Program-made: the position numbers and the translations under genes | The notes under the pieces: generated by a model | Seen by the model: only the letters and a program-made list of their open reading frames with translations | Databases searched by the model: none | Told to the model about the DNA's origin: nothing | Source: Flavobacteriaceae bacterium EG-1 | GTDB lineage: Bacteria > Bacteroidota > Bacteroidia > Flavobacteriales > Flavobacteriaceae | Length of the DNA: 64,000 nucleotides | Assembly: GCF_009649685.1 (NCBI RefSeq) | Contig: NZ_WJPK01000001.1 | Coordinates: 1,368,760-1,432,759 of the forward strand | Direction of reading: 5' to 3' | Part shown: in pieces, positions 48,572 to 56,567 of the stretch | Position numbering within the stretch: position 1 is the stretch's first letter | Layout: every line of letters begins with the position of its first letter

Positions 48572-50629
48572 TTAATCTATTAACTTATTTTTAAAAAACT
48601 TCGCTACCTTTTCGTGCTCCGAAGCGCCTATAAAAAAGGAGTGAACCCCATTTTTTACCACTATATATTCTGAGTCTACACCTACTTTTTGCAGGGCCGA
48701 ATGAAATAATTCACTCTGATCAATGGGTACCAAGGGGTCTTTTTCACCATGCATAATCAAAAATGGTGGGTCGTCTTTTGTAACATAGATTATCGGGCTT
48801 GCCATTTTAGCTTCATTTTGTTTTTCCTCAAAAGACCCTCCTAAGAATTTTACAATGGGCTTTGTATTTTGTTTTGCCCCTTTTGATTTATCGGTTGAGG
48901 AAGCATTCATTTGATTCAAATCTGATGGCCCAAACCAATCGCATATGGCCTGAACTTCGCTAGAAACATCTGTTACACCTAGATTACCTTCTAAATCTTG
49001 TATTCCATTCGTAGTTCCAACTAAAGAAACTAAATGCCCCCCAGCAGAAGAACCCCAGAGTCCAAATTTATTTGCATTTAATCCATATTGTCCGGCATAC
49101 TTTCTCAAATAGCGAATGGCTGCTTTGGTGTCATAAACTTGCTCAGGAAAATGTGCTTCCCTTGTTAAACGATAGTTTATAGAAGCCATTGCGAAACCAT
49201 GCTTTAACAAAGAGGTCTGCTTTCCGAAAAGGTCTTTTGTGCCTTTCTGCCAACCACCACCATGAATCCATATTACAAGAGGATATGGCTTCTTGAATTT
49301 CGTCGTGTCTGGCAAATAAAGGTCTAAAGTATGTCTATTGTTACCATCAAGTATATAGGGTATATTGCGATATATTCTGGTATTTTCTGGAATTAAAGTA
49401 CGATCCTCTTTCATCCTTTTTTTAAAGGCTATATAACTACGATATTCTTTCTCGGATAATTGCCAATCAACATCGCTGTCTGAATGGTCGAAAACATCTT
49501 GGTCTAATAATGGAATTTCCGTTGGCGTTAATCTACCATCTCCATTGACATCGAACATTGAAAATTCCGATTCATCCTTTTCGGTTTTTTTGTAGTCAGG
49601 ATTAATACGAGGTCTTAGCTGAATATTTCGATATTTCACAGCTGTATGATCTCCCTGAAAATAGATTGGACCTGGTTTAGAGTCGTCCGCATTAAGCGAA
49701 CCTTTAGTTGCTCCAACAACAGGTTCGTTGTCAATCACTTTTTTGCCATTGAGTATTACGGTTACATGCTGGTCCACTAAAGTGATGTCATATGTTTGCC
49801 ACTCCCCGCCTACTTTACCCGCATTTTCACTTGGTTTTATTCGAGCGAATAAAGCACCAACACCTTGTAATCCTTGCATTCTACTATCTCTATCTACCAC
49901 TTGGGTTTCATATCGCCCACATAGGTATATTCCACTATTTCCTTTTAATGGAACATTAAATTCAAGTTTCAGATTGAAGTCTTTGAACTCTCCATCGGTA
50001 CGTAGATTACCATACTTTGAAAAGGGATCGAAATTAAGTTTTGGAGTTTCATTTATTAGTACTCCATTTTCCGCTCTCCAACCATTAATTTGATTGGGGT
50101 TCGTTAACCGCCAACCTGATAAATCTTTACCATTAAAAAGTGAAATAGGTTCGCCGAACTTTATTTTATCTAAATTAGGCTTCGAAGGTAATGGAGCTAA
50201 TCGCTTTCCTATAAAATTCAGTTTTTTGAATGTACCATCGGGTAAAGGCCAATCCATAGTAAGGAATATCTTATCCGTTTCCACAGTTGCCTTCGTCTGT
50301 ACAAGAACTTTTTCACCTGTTGGAGGGCCACCTGAAAACTTAGGCTCACCCACTTTATAGTTCCTTTTAAAATATAATGTATCGCTTTCTACTTTAATTT
50401 CAGAAATAGCATTTCCTAAACCAACCGACCAAGCTTCGCCATCAAGTGAATTATTTTTTTCATAGATAGAAAGCCAAAGCGGATGCCCATCCGGTAAAAC
50501 TATAGCCCAATTGCCGATAAACGATTCGTGGGGACTTGATGTGCTAACCTGAGCATTAACACAAAAAGCAAGAACCAACATAAAAAAAATGCTAATGCTA
50601 CTTTTTCTATTTATACAATATTTATTCAT
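48572..50629 (-). CDS. Fusion of DUF1080 (3-keto-disaccharide hydrolase) domain, EF-hands and alpha/beta-hydrolase esterase
   Basis: A 685-residue exported protein with three parts. After the signal peptide (to VNAQV) and a small beta domain (about 35-145) comes a DUF1080 domain at 160-340 (PISLFNGKDLSGWR, GNSGIYLCGRYE, PGPIYFQGDH), a jelly-roll fold known from 3-keto-glycoside-acting enzymes. A paired EF-hand follows at 356-396 (DVNGDGRLTPTE, DSDVDWQLSEKE). The C-terminal 415-685 is an esterase-type alpha/beta hydrolase: HGGGW (456-460), nucleophile S528 in GSSAG, D631 and H663 complete a triad. It could deacylate and open an oxidised sugar. The frame runs unbroken, so the fusion is real. 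It lies 33 bp after a TIM-barrel gene. Confidence 0.85.
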   Translation of the reverse strand: MNKYCINRKSSISIFFMLVLAFCVNAQVSTSSPHESFIGNWAIVLPDGHPLWLSIYEKNNSLDGEAWSVGLGNAISEIKVESDTLYFKRNYKVGEPKFSGGPPTGEKVLVQTKATVETDKIFLTMDWPLPDGTFKKLNFIGKRLAPLPSKPNLDKIKFGEPISLFNGKDLSGWRLTNPNQINGWRAENGVLINETPKLNFDPFSKYGNLRTDGEFKDFNLKLEFNVPLKGNSGIYLCGRYETQVVDRDSRMQGLQGVGALFARIKPSENAGKVGGEWQTYDITLVDQHVTVILNGKKVIDNEPVVGATKGSLNADDSKPGPIYFQGDHTAVKYRNIQLRPRINPDYKKTEKDESEFSMFDVNGDGRLTPTEIPLLDQDVFDHSDSDVDWQLSEKEYRSYIAFKKRMKEDRTLIPENTRIYRNIPYILDGNNRHTLDLYLPDTTKFKKPYPLVIWIHGGGWQKGTKDLFGKQTSLLKHGFAMASINYRLTREAHFPEQVYDTKAAIRYLRKYAGQYGLNANKFGLWGSSAGGHLVSLVGTTNGIQDLEGNLGVTDVSSEVQAICDWFGPSDLNQMNASSTDKSKGAKQNTKPIVKFLGGSFEEKQNEAKMASPIIYVTKDDPPFLIMHGEKDPLVPIDQSELFHSALQKVGVDSEYIVVKNGVHSFFIGASEHEKVAKFFKNKLID

Positions 50630-50662
50630 AATGTTCTAATAATTAATATTTTAATAGTCTTG

Positions 50663-51595
50663 TTAAACTTGTGACCCAGCCTTAATAAGTAAATCTCGAG
50701 TTAATTTAATTCCTTGTGCTTCAGAAGCCTTAGCGGTTCCAAACTCAATACCAATAAAACCTGTATATCCGGAGTCTTTAACCATTTTCATCATTTTAAA
50801 ATAATCTATAGTTGTCTCGTTACCCATTCCATCGAACTCTATAGACTTTGCACTTACTCCTTTTGCAAAAGGCAATATTTCAGCAAATCCTTTGTACTTA
50901 TTATACTCATTAATACATTCGCGATCTTTATTTTTTTCAATACAAAAGTTTCCAAAATCGGGCAGTGTACCACAGTTTTCTCTTTCTACATTACGCATAA
51001 TATTGGATAACCATAGCCCATCGGAAGAAAAACCGCCATGGTTTTCGACTAGAATATTAATATTGGCATCTTTAGAATAATCAGAAAGTTGTTGTAAAGA
51101 ATCTAACGCTGCCTTTGTCGCTTCATCCTTTTCTACTCCACCACCCAAGTTTACACGAATAGCATGGCAGTCTAAAAAATGTGCTGCATCTATCCATTTG
51201 TAATGATTTTCGATAGCCTTAAAGCGTTTTTTTGAATCAACATCTGCTAATTGTCCTTCTTTATCAATCATAATTAGAACATTCTCTACCCCTTCTGAAT
51301 TGGCTCTATTGTTCATCTCAGACAAGTACTTTTTGTCTTTTGCCTTATCCATAAAAAATTGATTGACATATTCCAATCCCTCACAATTAAAACTTTTTGC
51401 TTTGGCTGCAAAGTCAAGATTGTCCATCTTACCAGCTCGTAATGCGTTATGAAATGACCATTGTGCTAAAGAAATTTTGAAAAATAATTCATTTTTCAAG
51501 AGGTTGAAATCACCCATTCCGAAAGCAGGAATACCGGTCATTGCAACCAAACTTGAGGCTTGTAGTGTTCTTGATATAAATTTTCTTCGTTGCAT
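50663..51595 (-). CDS. Tat-exported sugar isomerase/epimerase-like TIM-barrel protein
   Basis: A 310-residue protein starting with a twin-arginine-type signal (RRKFI) and a hydrophobic stretch, so it is probably exported folded. The body is an AP-endonuclease-2-type TIM barrel seen in sugar-phosphate isomerases: ISLAQWSFH, CHAIRVNLGGG, ILVENHGG, LPDFGNF and GFIGIEFG carry the usual metal-ligand Glu, Asp and His positions. Members of this fold near DUF1080 genes take part in 3-keto-glycoside breakdown, so that is one possible role; it is inference. It starts 10 bp after the stop of the Hyi-like gene. Confidence 0.78.
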   Translation of the reverse strand: MQRRKFISRTLQASSLVAMTGIPAFGMGDFNLLKNELFFKISLAQWSFHNALRAGKMDNLDFAAKAKSFNCEGLEYVNQFFMDKAKDKKYLSEMNNRANSEGVENVLIMIDKEGQLADVDSKKRFKAIENHYKWIDAAHFLDCHAIRVNLGGGVEKDEATKAALDSLQQLSDYSKDANINILVENHGGFSSDGLWLSNIMRNVERENCGTLPDFGNFCIEKNKDRECINEYNKYKGFAEILPFAKGVSAKSIEFDGMGNETTIDYFKMMKMVKDSGYTGFIGIEFGTAKASEAQGIKLTRDLLIKAGSQV

Positions 51596-51605
51596 TATTA
51601 CTATT

Positions 51606-52523
51606 TTATTTGAAATTATCTATTTCTTTATAAGCATCAATAACCACCTGTTCACCTACTTTACCTGGTTTTGAATTTTTATGTTCCATTCCCAAAATGC
51701 CATTATATTCTTTGGAATGAATAAACTTCAACACATTTTTATAATTAATTTCTCCTGATGTTGGCTCCTTTCTTCCAGGGTTATCACCGATTTGGATGTA
51801 TGCAATTTCGTCCCAACAGGCCTCCATATTTGGAATTAGATTTCCTTCTTGAATCTGCTGATGATAGATATCGAACAAAATTTTACAAGATGGAGAATCA
51901 ACCGCCTTGCAAATTTCATAGGCCTGAGGTGATTCGGTCAAAAAGCAACCAGGGTGGTTAAAGAAATTAAGCGGCTCTAAAACCATAGTTAAATTATGCG
52001 GTTCGAAAATCGCAGAAGCTTGCTTCAAGGTCTCCACAACATTCGCTGTCTGATAACCCATATTAATTTTCGGGGCAATTTTACCGGGCACTACAGTCAT
52101 CCATTTGGCATTGACTCGTTTTGCAACTTCAACAGATTGTTTGCAAAAACTAAGAAATTCTTCGCGCTTATTAATATCGCCCGAAGCTACGTCGCCCTCT
52201 TTTAAAAATACAGCAACAAAAACACCCATTTCCAGTCCGCGCTTTTGCATAATTTTTGCCATCTTTTCTTGCAAGACTACTTCTCGTTTGCGCATGGTAT
52301 TATCTTCAAAAGCTGTAAAACCTTGGTCGGCCATAAAATTTAATTGGTCGATTGGGTCATTGCCGGCAGATTGTTCAAACATACCAATATGCGGTGCATA
52401 TTTTAGGTTAAAATTGTGCTTTGAGCTGCTACTCTCACTATTATTAAATGACATAAGACTACCGGCTAATGGCAACGTGCCACTTGCTAAAGCTGACTTT
52501 TTTATAAAATTTCTTCTTTCCAT
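51606..52523 (-). CDS. Tat-exported hydroxypyruvate isomerase-like TIM-barrel protein
   Basis: A 305-residue protein with a twin-arginine-type start (RRNFIKKSALASG). The barrel has the Hyi-family pattern: LEPLNFF with metal-binding Glu, FDIYHQQIQEGNL, IQIGDNPGRKEPTSGEINY and GMEH near the end. Cytoplasmic homologues isomerise hydroxypyruvate and similar keto sugars; an exported one is more likely to act on a sugar or keto-sugar in the periplasm. It shares fold but little close sequence with the next gene. Both are between the fusion esterase and the DUF5107-TPR gene and form one transcription unit. Confidence 0.8.
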   Translation of the reverse strand: MERRNFIKKSALASGTLPLAGSLMSFNNSESSSSKHNFNLKYAPHIGMFEQSAGNDPIDQLNFMADQGFTAFEDNTMRKREVVLQEKMAKIMQKRGLEMGVFVAVFLKEGDVASGDINKREEFLSFCKQSVEVAKRVNAKWMTVVPGKIAPKINMGYQTANVVETLKQASAIFEPHNLTMVLEPLNFFNHPGCFLTESPQAYEICKAVDSPSCKILFDIYHQQIQEGNLIPNMEACWDEIAYIQIGDNPGRKEPTSGEINYKNVLKFIHSKEYNGILGMEHKNSKPGKVGEQVVIDAYKEIDNFK

Positions 52524-52576
52524 TTGTTTTATTATTGACTATTTGTCGTGTCCACTTGCTAAATCTGTTTTCCAAA

Positions 52577-55500
52577 CTAATCTATAGTATGCTTTTTAGA
52601 ATTTAAAAAGGCAGATGCATACATTGCACTATAAGCGACGTTAAAATCTTTTTGCAAAGCGGCTTTCATATGGTCACTTGCTTTCTTCTCATCACCTAAA
52701 TAATCATAAGCAGATGATAAAACATAATCATTGATGGCTCCTTTATTTTTAGACTGCTCAGAATTTATATTTTGTAATTGGCCGATTAATCCTTCTATCA
52801 TTTTATCAGCTTCTTCTGTTTTACCAATCTCTTTTAGTGATTTTGCTTTATAAATAGTAGCGATTGAAACTGGGTTAATTTCTTGGTTGATGGCCTTTTT
52901 AAAATGTGAATTTGCTTTCCCTACTTGCTTATCTTTCTGATATGCCAATCCTACTAGATAATCCGTCCGGGTGGTTATGGGAAGATTTACTTTAGCTTCT
53001 TTTAAGTACTCCGGATATTCGTAAGCTGCTTCCAATACTTTTATAGCGGCTTTGGCCTCACCTTCATTAATTAAAATTTGGCCTTTTCCTAACAATGCTT
53101 CTTGATAACGTTCATGTCGATATGGTGTACCTAGTTGACCTTCTTTGGCATAGAAATACGTTTTTTTTAGAACTTCTAAAGCATCATCATAACGACCAAT
53201 TCTAGTATAAAAATCTGAAGCACTTAACGCATTCTTTCCTTTACCATAAAGAATATTAAGGTTTGCATCATAATGTTTTTCAATTTTTTCTAAATCACCT
53301 TTTTTAAGGTATAGGAATTCTAATTCGCTAAATATTCTCGCACTCTTATCAGAATTATTAAATGATTTTTCTAGAAGTGTTATCGTTTCGTCTAAGTCAT
53401 CCATTTTAGTTACATGACGACCAATGGCAAGATTTCTAGTAACCCTCGAATTGTTAATATCTAGTTTATGAGCTTTCTCCCAATGCATTATAGCCTCGTT
53501 ATGACGGCGCAAATGGAAGAACAAATCACCTAAATACATCTGAGCTATAGCATCATTCGAGTTGTACTTTAATACGTCTTCTAAAATGGAGATAGAGTTA
53601 ACGCGGTACGGAAAAACATATTCAGTTTCAGTCTCCGAAGCTTTTTTATAATAAGCCTGCCCTTTTTTAAGGTCGCCAGTTTGGTTATAACAATACCCTA
53701 AATAATAGGCTATCATTGGGTACATTTTTTCTTTGGATGAAAAATTATCTTCTGCAATTTTTAAAACCTTGATTGCCTGATCATAATCTTTAATATCCAT
53801 ATAGAAAATGGCAGTCTCTACATAATTTTGTGACCCAAGAAATAACTTATCTTTTCTATCGAATAGAAAATTAATTTTATCAATAGCGGCATCGGTCTGC
53901 CCGTTAATTTCTAAGTTCTCAATATACCCCACGAAGTTTAATGGATCTCTCTTTAGCCCTGTAGATAAATACTCCTTAGCCTTATCGTTAAACCCTAATT
54001 TTCTGCATACATAAGTGGCGAGATTATAAATTTCTGGATGGGTTAAATAGGAAAACGGCACTTCTTGCAAACGACGTAAAGCTTCATGTAAATTACCCTG
54101 CAAGACCTCACCTTGAGCCATATAGTACAACGAATTATCCATTTCTTCTCTATGTCGTGAAGAGCGAGCTAAATAACCGTGAGCCTCATCGTAATCCCCT
54201 AATTTAATAAGTGCATAACCTATGTGAAAATCGGCTCTAGCACGACCATCTAAGTGGCCAGAGATGAAAGATTGCTGTAATGTTTTTATAGCTTTTTCAT
54301 ACTGCCCTCGTTTCACCTGTGTTGCTCCTTTAAATCGCAAAGCCCTAGATTCATTTGGGTCTCTTGACAACACTTCTTCAATACAGCCATCTGCATCGGT
54401 GCCATATGCGTCAAAATAGTTCGAACCTGCTTTGGTAATCAATTGGTCAATAGTCAAGGATTTCAAATCATTTTTTGGAACCTCATGGATAACGGGTTTT
54501 TCTGACTTTATTTTACTGATATATTCGAAATACGGCTTTTTATTGGAATCTATGATTTTGATTTCCAATATATCTGCAGCTGCAGCACTTAAAGCTAATT
54601 TTTCGTTATAGACTTGGCCTACTTTAAAATCATACTCGGATTCTTTTATCTTTTTGCCATTTTTTAGAATAGTGACTACAGATTTAGGAAGATTCATTGT
54701 GTGATGAAAATCTAACCTGAATTCTTTACTATTTAATTTTTTGAAATTGACAGCAATTTCTTTAGTGGCTTTCGTAAATCCTGAAGTATTTTTTATAGGA
54801 TACCAGAAAATAGAAAACTCCTTCACTTCTAAAGGTTCTAGAATACCATGATCATAATTCATTTTTTGATTAAAAGCTTGATGCTGCAATTCAACGTAAC
54901 CACCATCTTTATCACTTAAAAAAGTATCCCATTGACGACCGCTAGCTGATTTACCCCAAGTGAAATATTTCTTTCCCGGACTGGTGCGATGATCCGCAAC
55001 AACAACAGACCCAGCATCAATATCTTTTTCATGAGAATAGACACCCCAATAATCCATAGTAAGGCCTTTTCCATCTACAAAAGCGGAAAGACCGTGTTTA
55101 ATGTTCTTAACCCAATTCCAGTCGGTCCCATCAGTTGAATATTCGGACCATTTCTTTAAATTACTATTACCATGACCTGTGGCGTAAGTCTCTTGTGGAT
55201 AAATTAATTCCATCTCATCAGTAGCATGCATAGCAGCATTGTTTGAAGAAACAAATGGTACCTTAACAGGTGCTATACTCATAAAGCGCCCTTTAGTCTC
55301 GAAGAATAATTGTTCTGGCCGCAAGGTAATTTCATACTCCCATTTCATCATGCGAACAGGTTCGATTTCCGCTACGATTACCGTTTTACTACCATCAGCA
55401 TTCTCTCTAATATCATAGCTTATCTTATTCATCTGGGTATACCCGTGCCCCCCAGGATGATTGTATTCTAGCCCACCAGAAAGCCATGCAGAACGTACGG

Positions 55501-55888
55501 CTATTTCTGCAGGTTTTATTACATTGTTGTAATAGAGAAAATCCCAACCATTTCTTTTGTCGACTGCTCCTTGAATTCTTCCTCGCAGTTGTGGAATAAT
55601 ATCTAAATAAATATGCTCATTTTCTAGACGAACAATTTCATATTCAACATCTTGCTTTGTAGGTTTATAGTCATTCTGAAACGAATATGGATAGGTGGAT
55701 CTTTTTTCTCGGAAATAACTTAATCCTTCTATTTTAAAATCTTTGAAATATGCGTTAGGGTCATCATCTCCCATATCATATGTGGGAATATTTTTTTTAA
55801 AGGTTTTTACTGCTACGTTTTTATTTTGAGCAGAAAGATTGAGAATAGAAAGGAGTGAGATTGAGAGTAATAAATGATGTAGTTTCAT
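52577..55888 (-). CDS. DUF5107 domain protein with C-terminal TPR array (second copy)
   Basis: A 1103-residue exported protein (signal peptide to LSAQN). Residues about 75-360 form the DUF5107 beta-sandwich (RLENEHIYLDIIPQLRGR, SAWLSGGLEYNHPGGHG), and residues about 480-1090 are TPR repeats (YEKAIKTLQQSF, YDEAHGYLARSS). It is a clear paralogue of the protein at 3381-6692 with the same length and domain order. The His cluster of copy 1 (CFPHHH) is NHPGGHG here. A mutarotase-like carbohydrate active site is plausible but no reaction is established to my knowledge. It heads the operon running to the sulfatases, with a palindrome just upstream. Confidence 0.85.
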   Translation of the reverse strand: MKLHHLLLSISLLSILNLSAQNKNVAVKTFKKNIPTYDMGDDDPNAYFKDFKIEGLSYFREKRSTYPYSFQNDYKPTKQDVEYEIVRLENEHIYLDIIPQLRGRIQGAVDKRNGWDFLYYNNVIKPAEIAVRSAWLSGGLEYNHPGGHGYTQMNKISYDIRENADGSKTVIVAEIEPVRMMKWEYEITLRPEQLFFETKGRFMSIAPVKVPFVSSNNAAMHATDEMELIYPQETYATGHGNSNLKKWSEYSTDGTDWNWVKNIKHGLSAFVDGKGLTMDYWGVYSHEKDIDAGSVVVADHRTSPGKKYFTWGKSASGRQWDTFLSDKDGGYVELQHQAFNQKMNYDHGILEPLEVKEFSIFWYPIKNTSGFTKATKEIAVNFKKLNSKEFRLDFHHTMNLPKSVVTILKNGKKIKESEYDFKVGQVYNEKLALSAAAADILEIKIIDSNKKPYFEYISKIKSEKPVIHEVPKNDLKSLTIDQLITKAGSNYFDAYGTDADGCIEEVLSRDPNESRALRFKGATQVKRGQYEKAIKTLQQSFISGHLDGRARADFHIGYALIKLGDYDEAHGYLARSSRHREEMDNSLYYMAQGEVLQGNLHEALRRLQEVPFSYLTHPEIYNLATYVCRKLGFNDKAKEYLSTGLKRDPLNFVGYIENLEINGQTDAAIDKINFLFDRKDKLFLGSQNYVETAIFYMDIKDYDQAIKVLKIAEDNFSSKEKMYPMIAYYLGYCYNQTGDLKKGQAYYKKASETETEYVFPYRVNSISILEDVLKYNSNDAIAQMYLGDLFFHLRRHNEAIMHWEKAHKLDINNSRVTRNLAIGRHVTKMDDLDETITLLEKSFNNSDKSARIFSELEFLYLKKGDLEKIEKHYDANLNILYGKGKNALSASDFYTRIGRYDDALEVLKKTYFYAKEGQLGTPYRHERYQEALLGKGQILINEGEAKAAIKVLEAAYEYPEYLKEAKVNLPITTRTDYLVGLAYQKDKQVGKANSHFKKAINQEINPVSIATIYKAKSLKEIGKTEEADKMIEGLIGQLQNINSEQSKNKGAINDYVLSSAYDYLGDEKKASDHMKAALQKDFNVAYSAMYASAFLNSKKHTID

Positions 55889-55904
55889 AAGCGATACGTT
55901 TAAG

Positions 55905-55916
55905 CCACTTAAGTGG
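55905..55916. promoter_or_regulatory. 12-bp palindrome before the second DUF5107-TPR gene
   Basis: CCACTTAAGTGG is a perfect 12-bp palindrome located 17-28 bp upstream of the ATG at 55888. Its position in the untranslated leader suggests either an operator or a small RNA hairpin. No regulator can be assigned. Confidence 0.3.
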
Positions 55917-56156
55917 TTTGGTTCGTACCGAAAGTAATTTTTAACTACCAGAAGTATGTATTTATGAATAACTTAGTTGTATCTAACAATAAATTTGGTT
56001 ACATATTTGGAGGTACCCGAGAAAAAATTTGAAATCGTTAATCAGCCCTAATAATAAACTATATTTTAAACAAACTTATGCTAATCCTATCGCATAAAAA
56101 TATATTGCTTACAACAAAATATATTATAACCAAACGCTAATACTATACTATATTTT

Positions 56157-56405
56157 CTACTCTGACCATGCTTTGCCATCGGTCAATTCGTTTAAACTTC
56201 CACAAGAAATATACTCCCCTGGAACTGGGGCATATGCCAACAACTCCTCTCCTACATACGCATTACATTTGTATCCTAAAATTGTTAAATCGCGCAACTT
56301 TTTAACATAAGACAGTGCTCCCTTTTTTTTTCCAATACCGCGGTTTTCACAATGGGTGTTAAATATGAAACCGTTATTTATGTATTGTAAATGGAAACTT
56401 CTCAT
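56157..56405 (-). CDS. Small hypothetical protein
   Basis: An open frame of 82 codons in the gap between the hybrid two-component gene and the DUF5107-TPR gene. It encodes a basic N-terminal half (GIGKKKGAL) and a Cys/Gly/Pro-containing tail (EYISCGSLNEL). No signal peptide, membrane segment or family motif is recognised. The start is an ATG preceded by TATAATAA, which is acceptable for this phylum. It may be a real small gene, a relic or chance; I lean only weakly to real. Confidence 0.3.
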   Translation of the reverse strand: MRSFHLQYINNGFIFNTHCENRGIGKKKGALSYVKKLRDLTILGYKCNAYVGEELLAYAPVPGEYISCGSLNELTDGKAWSE

Positions 56406-56567
56406 TTATTATAGGTTTCAATTTCAAATAAATTCAAATTCAATTTACATGAAGTATTTCCAAGTTTATATTTAGTATTACAAACAATTAAATTTATATA
56501 GCTCAAATTCCACTTAAGAGAATATAATTACAATTTGCAACAATAAAAAAAATGCAAAATAAAATTT

